Assembly (NCBI RefSeq): GCF_006152145.1
Contig: NZ_VDFV01000002.1
Location: 186,001-250,000, forward strand
Length of the DNA stretch: 64,000 nucleotides
DNA from: Rubellimicrobium roseum
GTDB taxonomy: Bacteria; Pseudomonadota; Alphaproteobacteria; Rhodobacterales; Rhodobacteraceae
Reading direction: 5' to 3'
The notes under the pieces were generated by a model that searched no databases, had not been told where the DNA came from, and was given only the letters and a program-made list of their open reading frames with translations. Position 1 is the first letter of the stretch. Each line of letters begins with the position of its first letter. Both the position numbers and the translations under genes were made by a program. Positions 19,211-28,093 of the stretch are shown in pieces.

Positions 19211-19729
19211 ATGATCATGACGTCCGACACCTTCCTGGAAGCCGAACGCCTTCGCGCCCTGCGCCGGACGGGCCTGCTGACCTCGCCCGCCCCGGCCGAG
19301 TTCCAGGCGGTCTGCGAGCGCGCCCGGGCACGCTTCGGGACCGCCATGGCGCTGATCACGCTGGTGGCCGAGGATCGGGTCGTGGTCGCAGCGCGGGCGG
19401 GCACGGACCTGCGGGAGGCGCCCCGGCTCGGACAGTTCTGCGACCGCACGATCCGGGGCGACCGGGCCTTCGTGGTGCCCGACGCCCTGCTCGATCCCGA
19501 CTTCGCCGGCCATTCCCTGGTGAAGGCTGCCCCCTTCCTGCGCTTCTACGCCGGCGCGCCCCTGACCTACGTGCGGCAGGCCCGGCTCGGGGCGCTCTGC
19601 CTTCTCGATGGACATCCTCGCGACCTCGGGCCGGAGGAGCGGGCCGAGCTGGAGCGGATGGCCGACGAAGCCATGGGGGCGCTGGCCGAGCGCGAATTTG
19701 ACCGGCTCTCAAGCGAGGCCCTCCACTAG
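19211..19729 (+). CDS. Stand-alone GAF-domain protein
   Basis: The 172-residue protein is a single GAF domain with short flanks, with the pattern LRRTGLL..., FCDRTI, VPDALLDPDF, FYAGAPL and GALCLLD typical of the GAF modules placed before GGDEF or histidine-kinase domains. No output domain follows. It looks like the GAF half of the cyclase at 10103-11095 (compare its LCHHTI), so it may sense the same kind of ligand. Its ATG at 19211 follows CAAGGACA. Function unknown. Confidence 0.75.
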   Translation: MIMTSDTFLEAERLRALRRTGLLTSPAPAEFQAVCERARARFGTAMALITLVAEDRVVVAARAGTDLREAPRLGQFCDRTIRGDRAFVVPDALLDPDFAGHSLVKAAPFLRFYAGAPLTYVRQARLGALCLLDGHPRDLGPEERAELERMADEAMGALAEREFDRLSSEALH

Positions 19730-19822
19730 ACGGTGTCATCCCCCGGGCCCGAAGTCGTCCCGGGAGGCCCGGAACAACGGCCCCTTTCGCAGGTTGGACG
19801 GCGCGTGTCCTCCGGAGGTCTG

Positions 19823-21655
19823 ATGACGACCCTGTCCCGCCTTGACGATCCAGCCCTTCGCGACAGCTCGGCCTTCCCTACGAACTGGGGTGCGTTCGTG
19901 CTCGGGGACGGGAGCACCCGGTTCCGGCTCTGGGCACCCGCCGCCGACTCGCTGCATCTGCGCAGCGGCGGACGCGACCGCCGGATGGAGCCTGAGGGCG
20001 AGGGATGGTTCGAGCTCGTGACATCCGAGATCGGTCCCGGGGCGGAGTACCTCTTCGTGCTGCCCGACGGAACGGCGGTGCCCGACCCGGCCGCGCGGGC
20101 GCAGGCAGGGGACGTGCACGGGCCCTCGCTCGTCGTGGACCCCCGCACCTATCGCTGGCGCACGCCCTGGGCGGGCCGGCCCTGGGAGGAAGCAGTCCTC
20201 TACGAGCTGCACATCGGCACCTTCACCCCCCAGGGCACACTCGCGGCCGCGGCCGGCCGGCTCCGGGATCTGGCCGAGGTCGGGATCACCGCGATCGAGA
20301 TCATGCCGGTGGGCCAGTTTCCGGGGTCCCGCGGCTGGGGCTATGACGGAGTCCTGCCCTACGCGCCCCACAACGCCTATGGCTCGCCCGACGACCTGCG
20401 CGCGCTGGTGGACGAGGCGCATGCACAAGGGCTGATGGTGCTTCTTGACGTGGTCTACAATCACTTCGGCCCCGAGGGGAACTACCTGGGCCTCTACGCC
20501 CCGGACTTCTTCGACAGCGCCCGCCACACCCCTTGGGGCGCCGCCATCGCCTACGGCCGCGACCCGGTGCGGCGCTTCTTCGTCGAGAACGCCCTCTGTT
20601 GGCTGACCGAGTTCCGGCTGGACGGTCTGCGGCTCGACGCCATCGACCATGTGCGCGACGGGTCCGACCCCGAGATCCTCGTGGAACTGGCCCGGCGCGT
20701 CCGGGCCGAGATCACCGACCGCCCCATCCACCTGACGACCGAGGACAACCGCAACGTCACTTACCTTCACGAGCGGGAGCCCGGGGGGGCGGTGCCCCTC
20801 TATACCGCGGAATGGAACGACGATTTCCACAACGCCGCCCATGTCGTCGCCACGGGCGAGAGCGAAGGCTACTACGGCGACTTCGCGCGCGACCACTGGC
20901 AGCTTCTCGCGCGCGCCCTGGCCGAGGGCTTCGCCTATCAGGGCGAGGTTGCTCCCCAGACCGGCGAGCCGCGCGGGCGTCCGAGCGGGCATCTTCAGCC
21001 CGACGCCTTCGTGGATTTCCTCCAGAACCACGACCAGGTCGGCAACCGCGCCTATGGCGAGAGGCTCGCGGCGCTAACGGGCGCTCCGATGCTGCGGGCG
21101 CTGCGGGCGATCCTGCTGCTGTCGCCGCACGTGCCCCTGCTGTTCATGGGAGAGGAGCATGGCGAGACGCGGCCCTTCTGCTTCTTCACCGATTACCGTG
21201 GGGATCTCGCGGACGCTGTGCGCGAAGGGCGACGGCGGGAGTTCGCGGGTTTCGCGGCTTTTGCCGGAACCGGGGACGAAGGGCTGGCCCATATCCCCGA
21301 TCCCAACGCCGAAAGCACCTTCCTGGCCTCGAAGCTCGATTGGAGCCGCCGCGCAGGCCCTGAAGGTCAGGCGGAGCTGGCCGAGGTGCGGGCGCTGCTC
21401 GGGCTTCGGCGCCAGCGGATCGTGCCGCATCTCGCGGGGGTGGAACCGGGCTGCGGAACGGTGCTGTCCCACGAGGACGGGGCGCTGGCGGTGGACTGGC
21501 GGCTGAACGGAGCGCTCCTGAAGCTGCGGGCCAATCTGGGAGCGATTCCCCGCGCGCTGCTCCCGGCCCGAGGCGAGCGGATCTTCATGATCGGCGATGA
21601 CGCGCGGGCCGAGGCCATGCCTCCCTTCGTGGCGGTCTACCTCGAAACGCCCTGA
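19823..21655 (+). CDS. treZ: Malto-oligosyltrehalose trehalohydrolase
   Basis: TreZ releases trehalose from maltooligosyl-trehalose. The 610-residue protein has an N-terminal carbohydrate-binding domain (about 18-110, WGAFVLGDGSTRFRLWAP), then a GH13 barrel with VVYNHFGPEGN, the nucleophile aspartate in LRLDAIDHV, the acid glutamate in LTTEDNRN, and the TreZ-specific LQNHDQVGNRAYGER. The ribosome site GGAGG at 19814-19818 fixes the start. No treY, treX or glycogen gene is beside it, so the partner synthase must lie elsewhere. Confidence 0.94.
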   Translation: MTTLSRLDDPALRDSSAFPTNWGAFVLGDGSTRFRLWAPAADSLHLRSGGRDRRMEPEGEGWFELVTSEIGPGAEYLFVLPDGTAVPDPAARAQAGDVHGPSLVVDPRTYRWRTPWAGRPWEEAVLYELHIGTFTPQGTLAAAAGRLRDLAEVGITAIEIMPVGQFPGSRGWGYDGVLPYAPHNAYGSPDDLRALVDEAHAQGLMVLLDVVYNHFGPEGNYLGLYAPDFFDSARHTPWGAAIAYGRDPVRRFFVENALCWLTEFRLDGLRLDAIDHVRDGSDPEILVELARRVRAEITDRPIHLTTEDNRNVTYLHEREPGGAVPLYTAEWNDDFHNAAHVVATGESEGYYGDFARDHWQLLARALAEGFAYQGEVAPQTGEPRGRPSGHLQPDAFVDFLQNHDQVGNRAYGERLAALTGAPMLRALRAILLLSPHVPLLFMGEEHGETRPFCFFTDYRGDLADAVREGRRREFAGFAAFAGTGDEGLAHIPDPNAESTFLASKLDWSRRAGPEGQAELAEVRALLGLRRQRIVPHLAGVEPGCGTVLSHEDGALAVDWRLNGALLKLRANLGAIPRALLPARGERIFMIGDDARAEAMPPFVAVYLETP

Positions 21656-21757
21656 GCCGGGCGCGCCCGGACTGGCGGTCGCGGCCCACCCGCATTGACC
21701 CCCACGCCCGGCGCGCGTAGCTCAGGGCCTGCCTCGCAACGGACGGACGGGACCTCC

Positions 21758-22369
21758 ATGGCCAACTATCTTTATCAGGGCGACCTGCCGGACGGCCTGG
21801 ATCTCGGGCCCGTGGTGGCCATCGACTGCGAGACCATGGGGCTGGTGACCGGGCGCGACCGGCTCTGCCTCGTGCAGATGTCGGGGGGCGACGGCCACTG
21901 CCACCTTGTACAAATCGCCAAGGGCCAGACCGAGGCGCCGAACCTTTGCCGGATGCTGGCCGACCCGGACGTGCTCAAGCTCTTCCACTTCGGGCGCTTC
22001 GACATCGCGGCGCTCGACCACGCCTTCGGGGTGCTGGCGCAGCCGGTCTACTGCACCAAGATCGCGGCCAAGCTGGTACGGACCTTCACCGACCGGCACG
22101 GGCTCAAGGCGCTGCTGCAGGACCTGCTGAACGTCGACATCTCCAAGCAGCAGCAGCAGTCGGACTGGGGCGCGGAGGAGCTGACGCCCGCGCAGCTCGA
22201 CTACGCGGCCTCGGATGTCCTGTACCTTCACCGGCTCCGCGGCGCGCTCGACCAGCTTCTCGCGCGGGAGGACCGCACCGAGATGGCACAGGCCTGCTTC
22301 GACTTCCTGCCGATGCGGGCGCGGCTCGACGTCGCCGGCTGGCCCGAGGTGGACATCTTTGCCCACTGA
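21758..22369 (+). CDS. rnd: Ribonuclease D-type 3'-5' exonuclease (short form)
   Basis: The 203-residue protein is a DEDDy exonuclease: D23 and E25 in VAIDCETMGL, an aspartate in FHFGRFDIAAL, and Y-x-x-x-D in YAASDVLYLH. It lacks the C-terminal HRDC domains of E. coli RNase D (375 residues), which is the common alphaproteobacterial form. It probably trims 3' ends of tRNA or other RNAs. The next gene, kdsD, probably starts inside its last codons. Confidence 0.88.
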   Translation: MANYLYQGDLPDGLDLGPVVAIDCETMGLVTGRDRLCLVQMSGGDGHCHLVQIAKGQTEAPNLCRMLADPDVLKLFHFGRFDIAALDHAFGVLAQPVYCTKIAAKLVRTFTDRHGLKALLQDLLNVDISKQQQQSDWGAEELTPAQLDYAASDVLYLHRLRGALDQLLAREDRTEMAQACFDFLPMRARLDVAGWPEVDIFAH

Positions 22370-23330
22370 CCTTCCTCGCGCCCAGGCCACCGCCGCCCGC
22401 GTGATCCGGGAGGAAGCGCAGGCGCTCCTCGCCTTGGCCGAGACGCTGGACGGTGGCTTCGCCCGCGCCGTGGAGACGATCCTGGCGGCCCGTGGCCGGG
22501 TGATCGTCTCGGGCATGGGCAAGTCGGGGCACGTCGCGCGCAAGATCGCGGCGACCTTTGCCTCGACCGGCACGCCCGCGCATTTCGTCCATCCGGCCGA
22601 GGCCTCGCACGGGGACCTCGGGATGATGCTGAAGGGCGACGTGGTGCTTTGCCTTTCGAACTCGGGCGAGACGCCGGAATTGGCCGACCTCGTGGCCCAC
22701 ACGCGCCGTTTCGGCATTCCGCTCATCGGGGTCGCAGGGCGGCCCGAGTCCTCGCTCCTGCGTCGCGCGGACGTGGCCCTGCTGCTGCCCAGCCTCCCGG
22801 AGGCCTGCGGGATCGGCGTGGTGCCCACCACCTCGACGACGATGATGCTCGCGCTGGGCGACGCGCTGGCCATCGCGCTGATGGAGGCACGGGCCTTCAC
22901 GCCCGAGAACTTCCGCGACTTCCATCCCGGCGGACGGCTGGGTGCGCGGCTCACCAAAGTCCGCTCCCTCATGCACACCGGCGAGGCCGTCCCCTTGGTG
23001 CCGGAGGATGCGCCCATGTCCGAGGCGCTCCTCGTCATGAGCCAGAAGGGCTTTGGGGTCGCGGGAGTGACCGACGGCGTGGGGCGGCTGTCCGGCATCG
23101 TCACCGATGGCGACCTGAGGCGCCACATGGAGGGGCTCCTGACCCGGCGCGCGGGCGAGGTGATGACCCGCAGCCCGCTCACCATTGGTCCCGACCGGCT
23201 GGCCGAGGAGGCGGTGGGCCTGATGAACGCCCGGCGCATCACCTGCCTTTTCGTCGTGGACCCCGAGGCGCCGGGGCGCGTCGAAGGCCTGCTCCACATC
23301 CACGACTGCCTGCGCGCGGGCCTGGGCTGA
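22359..23330 (+). CDS. kdsD: Arabinose-5-phosphate isomerase
   Basis: KdsD converts ribulose-5-phosphate to arabinose-5-phosphate, the first step to the LPS sugar Kdo. The protein has a SIS sugar-phosphate domain (VSGMGKSGHVARKIAATFAST, SNSGETPE) followed by two CBS domains. No ATG is available; a TTG at 22359, overlapping the rnd stop and preceded by GAGGTGG, gives 323 residues, close to the 328 of E. coli KdsD. A GTG at 22401 is the alternative. It begins the kdsD-lptC-lptA-lptB envelope cluster. Confidence 0.93.
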   Translation: MPTDLPRAQATAARVIREEAQALLALAETLDGGFARAVETILAARGRVIVSGMGKSGHVARKIAATFASTGTPAHFVHPAEASHGDLGMMLKGDVVLCLSNSGETPELADLVAHTRRFGIPLIGVAGRPESSLLRRADVALLLPSLPEACGIGVVPTTSTTMMLALGDALAIALMEARAFTPENFRDFHPGGRLGARLTKVRSLMHTGEAVPLVPEDAPMSEALLVMSQKGFGVAGVTDGVGRLSGIVTDGDLRRHMEGLLTRRAGEVMTRSPLTIGPDRLAEEAVGLMNARRITCLFVVDPEAPGRVEGLLHIHDCLRAGLG

Positions 23331-23335
23331 CGGCC

Positions 23336-23968
23336 ATGGCCGAGCCCGGCCTCCCGCCCCGCATCCCCTTTCGCCGTCGGACCCGCGTCATCGCCTGGGC
23401 CAAGGTGCTCCTGCCGCTCGCGGCCCTGGCGCTCCTGTCCACCCTGTTCCTCCTCGCCCGCGAGCCCGGGCAGCCGGGCGAGATTCCCTTCGCCCGCATC
23501 GAAGAGATCGCCCGCGACGCCCGCATCGACCAGCCACGGCTCGCGGGGGTGGCGCCCGACGGCACCACGGTGGTGCTGTCGGCGGATCGGCTCATTCCCC
23601 TGCAGGGCCGCGCGGACGTCTACGCCCTGGATGCCCCGCGGCTGGAGACCGGGGGCGCCCGGGACGTCGCCACGCTGACGGCGGGGACGGGCGAGGTCAA
23701 CGGGCCCGCGCAGCGGCTGCGCCTTAGCGGGGGCGTTCATGTCGAGGATGCGACCGGTATCACGGTCGAGACGGCCGAGGCAACCGCGGACCTGGCCACC
23801 GGAACAGCCGAAACGGGGCCGGTCACGGCGACGGCGCCCTTCGGCACGATCGAGGCGGGTCGCATGGCTCTGACGCGCGGAAACGGGAACGGCGCACGGT
23901 TGGTGTTCAACGAGGGCGTCCGCCTGCTATATCTTCCTTCAGACCCGACTGCCGAGGCCATCGAATGA
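23336..23968 (+). CDS. lptC: LPS export protein LptC
   Basis: LptC is the bitopic inner-membrane protein that takes LPS from LptB2FG and passes it to LptA. The 210-residue protein has a basic N-terminus, one membrane helix (about 22-42, AKVLLPLAALALLSTLFLLA) and a periplasmic beta-rich domain. Sequence conservation in this family is low, so the call rests on the layout, its hydrophobic anchor and its position directly before lptA with a four-base ATGA overlap. Confidence 0.85.
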   Translation: MAEPGLPPRIPFRRRTRVIAWAKVLLPLAALALLSTLFLLAREPGQPGEIPFARIEEIARDARIDQPRLAGVAPDGTTVVLSADRLIPLQGRADVYALDAPRLETGGARDVATLTAGTGEVNGPAQRLRLSGGVHVEDATGITVETAEATADLATGTAETGPVTATAPFGTIEAGRMALTRGNGNGARLVFNEGVRLLYLPSDPTAEAIE

Positions 23969-24444
23969 CCCTGCGCGCCGTTCTTCTCGCGCTTCTCTTC
24001 GCTCCCGGCGCGGCGCCGGCCCAGAGCGTGGCCCTCGGCGGCCTTGCCACGGACCCTTCAGCCCCTGTCGAGGTCACCTCCGAGACGCTGACCGTGGATC
24101 AGGCCACGGGCGCGGCGGTCTTCACGGGCAACGTGGTGATCGGCCAGGGCGACCTGCGCCTGAGCGCCGCCGAGGTCGAGGTGCGCTACGACGAGGCGAC
24201 GCAGGCCATCGCCCGTCTCCTGGCCTCGGGCGGCGTGACGCTCGCCACACCCACCGAGGCCGCCGAGGCGCGGGAGGCCGACTATGACTTGACCGCGCGG
24301 ACGCTGACGCTCACGGGCGACGTGCTGCTCACCCAGGGTCAAAGCGCGATCTCCGCCGACCGGATGGTGGTGGACCTCGCCGCCGGGACCGCGCAGGTCG
24401 AGGGCAACGTCCGCACCCTCCTGAACCGCGAGGCCGCGCCATGA
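23965..24444 (+). CDS. lptA: LPS transport periplasmic protein LptA
   Basis: LptA forms the periplasmic bridge that carries LPS to the outer membrane. The 159-residue protein has a signal peptide (MTLRAVLLALLFAPGAAPAQ) and an OstA-type beta-jellyroll core, seen in VEVTSETLTVDQATGAAVFTG and ISADRMVVDLAAG. Its start overlaps lptC and its stop overlaps lptB, both by four bases, so the three are translationally coupled. Confidence 0.92.
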   Translation: MTLRAVLLALLFAPGAAPAQSVALGGLATDPSAPVEVTSETLTVDQATGAAVFTGNVVIGQGDLRLSAAEVEVRYDEATQAIARLLASGGVTLATPTEAAEAREADYDLTARTLTLTGDVLLTQGQSAISADRMVVDLAAGTAQVEGNVRTLLNREAAP

Positions 24445-25235
24445 GCCCGGCGCCCGAGCCCCCCGCCCTCAGGGGCCTGTCGGTCCGGGGCCTGCGCAAG
24501 AGCTACCGCCGCCGGCCGGTGATCCGCGACGTGAGCCTGGACCTCGGCCCCGGCGAGGTGGTGGCGCTCCTGGGGCCCAACGGCTCGGGGAAGACCACCT
24601 GCTTCTACTCGATCGCCGGGCTCGTGACGCCCGAGGGCGGGCAGGTGCTGCTCGACGGGCAGGACGTGACGGGCCTGCCGATGTACCGGCGCGCCCGGCT
24701 GGGCCTGGGCTACCTGCCGCAGGAGATGTCGATCTTCCGCGGCCTGTCGGTCGAGGACAACATCCTGGCCATCCTGGAGCTGTCCGAGCCCCGCTCGGCC
24801 CGGCGCGGGCGGCTGGAGGAGCTGCTGTCCGAGTTCGGCATCGCCCACCTGCGCCGCGCGCCCGCGCTCGCGCTGTCGGGGGGCGAGCGGCGGCGGGTCG
24901 AGATCGCGCGATGCCTTGCGGCGCGGCCGTCCTATGTCCTTCTGGACGAACCCTTCGCCGGCGTGGACCCCATCGCGGTGGGCGAGATCCGCACGCTGGT
25001 CGAGGGGCTCAAGAACCGCGGGATCGGGGTGCTCATCACCGACCACAACGTGCGCGAGACGCTGGGCCTCGTGGACCGGGCCTACATCCTGCACGACGGG
25101 CGCGTGCTCATGTCCGGCACCGCCGCCGAGGTGGTGCGCGACGAGGCGGTGCGCCGCGTCTACCTGGGCCAGAGCTTCGGCGAGCCCGTGCGCAGCGCGG
25201 GCCTGGGCGTTGTGGGAGGGCGACGCGGCCCATGA
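24441..25235 (+). CDS. lptB: LPS export ABC ATPase LptB
   Basis: LptB drives LPS extraction from the inner membrane with LptF and LptG, whose genes are not in this window. The 264-residue protein shows Walker A LLGPNGSGKTT, the LptB-specific GLGYLPQEMSIFRGLSVEDN, signature LSGGERRR, Walker B YVLLDEPFAGVDP and the switch histidine in ITDHNVRE. It is followed, after 150 bases, by hpf and ptsN, an order seen in many proteobacteria. Confidence 0.96.
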   Translation: MSPAPEPPALRGLSVRGLRKSYRRRPVIRDVSLDLGPGEVVALLGPNGSGKTTCFYSIAGLVTPEGGQVLLDGQDVTGLPMYRRARLGLGYLPQEMSIFRGLSVEDNILAILELSEPRSARRGRLEELLSEFGIAHLRRAPALALSGGERRRVEIARCLAARPSYVLLDEPFAGVDPIAVGEIRTLVEGLKNRGIGVLITDHNVRETLGLVDRAYILHDGRVLMSGTAAEVVRDEAVRRVYLGQSFGEPVRSAGLGVVGGRRGP

Positions 25236-25385
25236 CCTTGACGCCGGAGCGCAGAGAGGCGAAGGGCCGCGGCAACGGGCCCGAAGCAAGGGCCGGAGAA
25301 GCGGGGCGACCCGTCCGCCGGCCCCCGAACGGCAATCATCGACCGGCCGCCCCCCGGGGTCGCCGGCGCAACGCGAGGAGATGAC

Positions 25386-26000
25386 ATGCGCATCCGAGTG
25401 AGCGGCAAGGACATCGACATCGGCGAGGCTCTCCAGACTCATGTCAATCAGGAGTTGACGGAGTCCACGTCCAAGTACGCGGGCCGGCCCACGGACGCGA
25501 CGGTGACCTTCTCGCGCGATGGCCACAGCCACCACTGCGAGATCTTCGTGCATCTGTCGACCGGCCTCACCGCGCAGGCCAACGGCGCGGCGACCGAGAT
25601 CTATGCCGCCTTCGAACAGGCGCGCGAGCGGATGGCCAAGCAGCTCCGCCGCCACAAGCGCCGGCTCAAGGACCACCACAAGGAGCGCCCGAACCCCGTG
25701 GACACCGTGCCCGCCGGGTCCTTCGTGCTGGCGCCCTTCGACGAGGACGACAGCCACGACGACGAGGAGCACGTCAACGGCGAGGCGGGCCCCACCATCA
25801 TCGCCGAGACCGAGCTGCGGGTCCCCTCGCTCTCGGTGGGCGAGGCCGTGATGCAGATGGAGCTGGCGCATGCCCCCGTGCTGGTGTTCCGCAACGAGAA
25901 GGGCGGCGCCATCAACGTCGTCTACCGGCGCGAGGACGGCAACATCGGCTGGATCGACCCCCGGATCGAATCCGGCGGCGCGCCGCAATCCCAAGGCTGA
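25386..26000 (+). CDS. hpf: Long-form ribosome hibernation factor HPF
   Basis: HPF stores ribosomes as inactive dimers in stationary phase. The 204-residue protein has the N-terminal RaiA/YfiA-type domain (about 1-100; MRIRVSGKDIDIGEAL, YAGRPTDATVTF), an acidic linker (FDEDDSHDDEEH) and the C-terminal dimerisation domain (about 140-195; VPSLSVGEAVMQMELAH, VFRNEKGGAINVVYRREDG). That makes it the long type. It has a strong ribosome site (GAGGAG). ptsN follows after 12 bases. Confidence 0.94.
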   Translation: MRIRVSGKDIDIGEALQTHVNQELTESTSKYAGRPTDATVTFSRDGHSHHCEIFVHLSTGLTAQANGAATEIYAAFEQARERMAKQLRRHKRRLKDHHKERPNPVDTVPAGSFVLAPFDEDDSHDDEEHVNGEAGPTIIAETELRVPSLSVGEAVMQMELAHAPVLVFRNEKGGAINVVYRREDGNIGWIDPRIESGGAPQSQG

Positions 26001-26012
26001 CGGCGGACCTAC

Positions 26013-26480
26013 ATGCAACTTGCGGACATCCTGCGGCCCGACGGCGTCAAGGTCATCTCCTCGTCGCCCAGCAAGCGTCGCCTGTTCCAGGACCTGGCCG
26101 AGATGGCCGGGTCCTGCTGGCGGCTCGACCCGGCCAAGGTGAACGAGGCTCTTCTCGAACGCGAGGCGCTGGGGCCCACGGGCGTGGGGCACGGGGTGGC
26201 CCTGCCCCATGCGCGGCTCCAGGGCCTTGACCGGGTGCGGGGCCTGTTCCTGCGGCTCGACAAGGCGCTCGACTTCGACGCGGTGGACCGGCAGCCGGTG
26301 GACCTCATCTTCGCCCTGCTCGCCCCGGCGAGCGCGGGCGTCGAGCACCTGAGGGCGCTGGCGCTGGTGTCGCGGACCCTGCGCGACCCGGCGATCTGCG
26401 CCAAGCTGCGCGCCAACGACGATCCCGCGACGCTGCACACCATCCTGACCGAGGGCGGCCCCCGCAACCTCGCCGCCTGA
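26013..26480 (+). CDS. ptsN: Nitrogen PTS enzyme IIA (PtsN)
   Basis: PtsN is the last phospho-acceptor of the regulatory nitrogen PTS and controls potassium and nitrogen-related targets rather than sugar uptake. The 155-residue protein has the EIIA mannitol/fructose-type fold with phospho-histidine H66 in GVGHGVALPHARL. No ptsO or ptsP is adjacent. It is the last gene of the kdsD-lpt-hpf run and converges on a poorly defined hypothetical gene. Confidence 0.94.
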   Translation: MQLADILRPDGVKVISSSPSKRRLFQDLAEMAGSCWRLDPAKVNEALLEREALGPTGVGHGVALPHARLQGLDRVRGLFLRLDKALDFDAVDRQPVDLIFALLAPASAGVEHLRALALVSRTLRDPAICAKLRANDDPATLHTILTEGGPRNLAA

Positions 26481-26576
26481 GGCGGACGGACGCCCCGCCC
26501 CGGGGACGCCCGGCCCTGGCCGCCCACGCGCGCCGTCCGTGACCGCATTGGGCCGCGGGCGTCCGAGGGGGCGGTC

Positions 26577-26915
26577 GCGGCGGTGCTCGGGCGGGAGGGC
26601 GGCGTCGAGCGCGGCGCGGCGGGCCCAGCCGGGCAGGAAGGGCGCCTCGGGCTCCATGCGGTAGCTGTTCCAGTCGAGGGACAGGAGGTCGTGCGTGAAG
26701 CGCGACAGCTCGTGGCGGGCGCCGTTCGCGAGCGCCTCGTCGGTGGCGGGCGAGGCGGCGAGCGCGAGCGCGGCGAGGAAGGCGCGGGCGGCGAGCGCGC
26801 GCGCCTCGGGCCGGCCCTGGGCCAGGGGGGCGAGGCGCGCGTGCAGCGCCAGGAGCGGCTGGCGGCGGGCAAAGGACAGGCGCGAGGGGTCGCGCAGGAG
26901 GGCGTCGGGGTCCAT
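26577..26915 (-). CDS. Conserved hypothetical protein (3' end uncertain)
   Basis: From the ATG at 26915 this frame gives about 110 residues of sensible, helix-forming protein (MDPDALLRDPSRLSFA..., LLSLDWNSYRMEPEAPFLPGWA, then LDAALPPEHR). After that the composition turns to arginine, glycine and proline. No stop is found in this frame until well inside the antisense of lptA (near 24339). The gene therefore probably ends by a frameshift or a sequencing error, or uses a stop in another frame. The 3' coordinate given is where convincing protein ends. I do not recognise a function. Confidence 0.5.
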
Positions 26916-27029
26916 GGGGGCATCCGGGCAGCGGTGACTTGCCCTCAGGATGCGCGCCAGAGGTTAACGAGGTCTGACAGCACCGAACGGTCCTCCCCCG
27001 CTTCGCGCAACACCCGCGCGACATGCGAA

Positions 27030-27057
27030 CGCCGCGCCCGGAGACCGGGACGCGGCG
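27030..27057 (-). terminator. Hairpin downstream of galU
   Basis: CGCCGCG and CCCGG (27030-27041) pair with CCGGG and CGCGGCG (27045-27057), leaving one bulged A and an AGA loop. The 12-pair stem begins 24 bases past the galU stop. There is no real T run, so it may be Rho-assisted or only stabilise the RNA end. Confidence 0.45.
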
Positions 27058-27080
27058 CGATGACCAGGGGCCGTCCGTCC

Positions 27081-27977
27081 TTACTGCGCGGCTTCGCGCA
27101 TCGAGACGATCTGCTGGATGTAGTTGGAGAACTCGTCGCGCAGCTCCTCGCGGGCGAGGCCGAAGGCGACGGTGGCCTGGAGGAAACCCGCCTTGGAGCC
27201 GCAGTCGAAGCGCTCGCCCCGGAAGCGGTAGCCGTAGACGGGGCGGCCTTCGGTCAGCTCCATGGCGATGGCGTCGGTGAGCTGAAGCTCGCCGCCGGCC
27301 GAGGGGGTGATCTTGTCGAGGTTGTCGAGCACCTGCGGGGACAGGATGTAGCGGCCGATGACGGCAAGGTTCGAGGGCGCGGTGCCGGCCTTGGGCTTTT
27401 CCACCATGCCCTTGACGGCGACCATGGCGCCCATGTCCTCGCGGATGTCGAGCACGCCGTAGGAGGAGGCGCGCGCCATCGGCACCTCCATCGCGGCGAC
27501 CATCGAGCCGCCGGTCTCGGCATGGGCCTCGACCATCTGCTGGAGGCAGGGCTTTTCCGCCGCGATCACGTCGTCGGGCAGGATGACCGCGAAGGGCTCG
27601 TCCCCGATCAGGCGCTTGGCGCAGTTCACCGCGTGGCCCAGGCCCAGCGCCTTGTGCTGGCGGATGTAGGCGATGGAGCCCGACTCCATGTTCGACGACC
27701 GCAGGGCGTCGAGGAGGTCGTGCTTGCCGTCGGCCTCGAGCTTGGCCTCAAGCTCGTTCGCGCAGTCGAAGTAGTCCTCGAGCGCCGACTTGCCCTTGGC
27801 GGTCACGAAGATGAAGTCCGTGATGCCGGCGGCGCGCGCCTCGTCGATGGCGTACTGGATCAGCGGGCGGTCGACGAGGGTCAGGACCTCCTTCGGCACG
27901 GATTTCGTCGCTGGAAGGAACCGCGTCCCGAGACCGGCGACCGGAAAGACCGCCTTGGTGACCTTGCGCTGCATCAT
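27081..27977 (-). CDS. galU: UTP-glucose-1-phosphate uridylyltransferase
   Basis: GalU makes UDP-glucose, used for surface polysaccharides and other glucosyl transfers. The 298-residue protein has the nucleotide motif FPVAGLGTRFLPATKSVPKE, VDRPLIQYAIDEA, ILPDDVI and GELQLTDAI. Two ATGs in a row (27977 and 27974) are both plausible; AGGGG lies just upstream. It stands alone, with kdsB and cysQ upstream in the same direction, and so sits near other genes for envelope sugars. Confidence 0.96.
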   Translation of the reverse strand: MMQRKVTKAVFPVAGLGTRFLPATKSVPKEVLTLVDRPLIQYAIDEARAAGITDFIFVTAKGKSALEDYFDCANELEAKLEADGKHDLLDALRSSNMESGSIAYIRQHKALGLGHAVNCAKRLIGDEPFAVILPDDVIAAEKPCLQQMVEAHAETGGSMVAAMEVPMARASSYGVLDIREDMGAMVAVKGMVEKPKAGTAPSNLAVIGRYILSPQVLDNLDKITPSAGGELQLTDAIAMELTEGRPVYGYRFRGERFDCGSKAGFLQATVAFGLAREELRDEFSNYIQQIVSMREAAQ

Positions 27978-28093
27978 GACCCCTATGCTCGACCATTGTT
28001 GCATCACCGACCTAACACGCAAACGCAATCAGGCAAATACGCCGCGATGCGGCAAGTCACTTTTTGCCATGTTTTCGCCATCTTTACGGCTCG

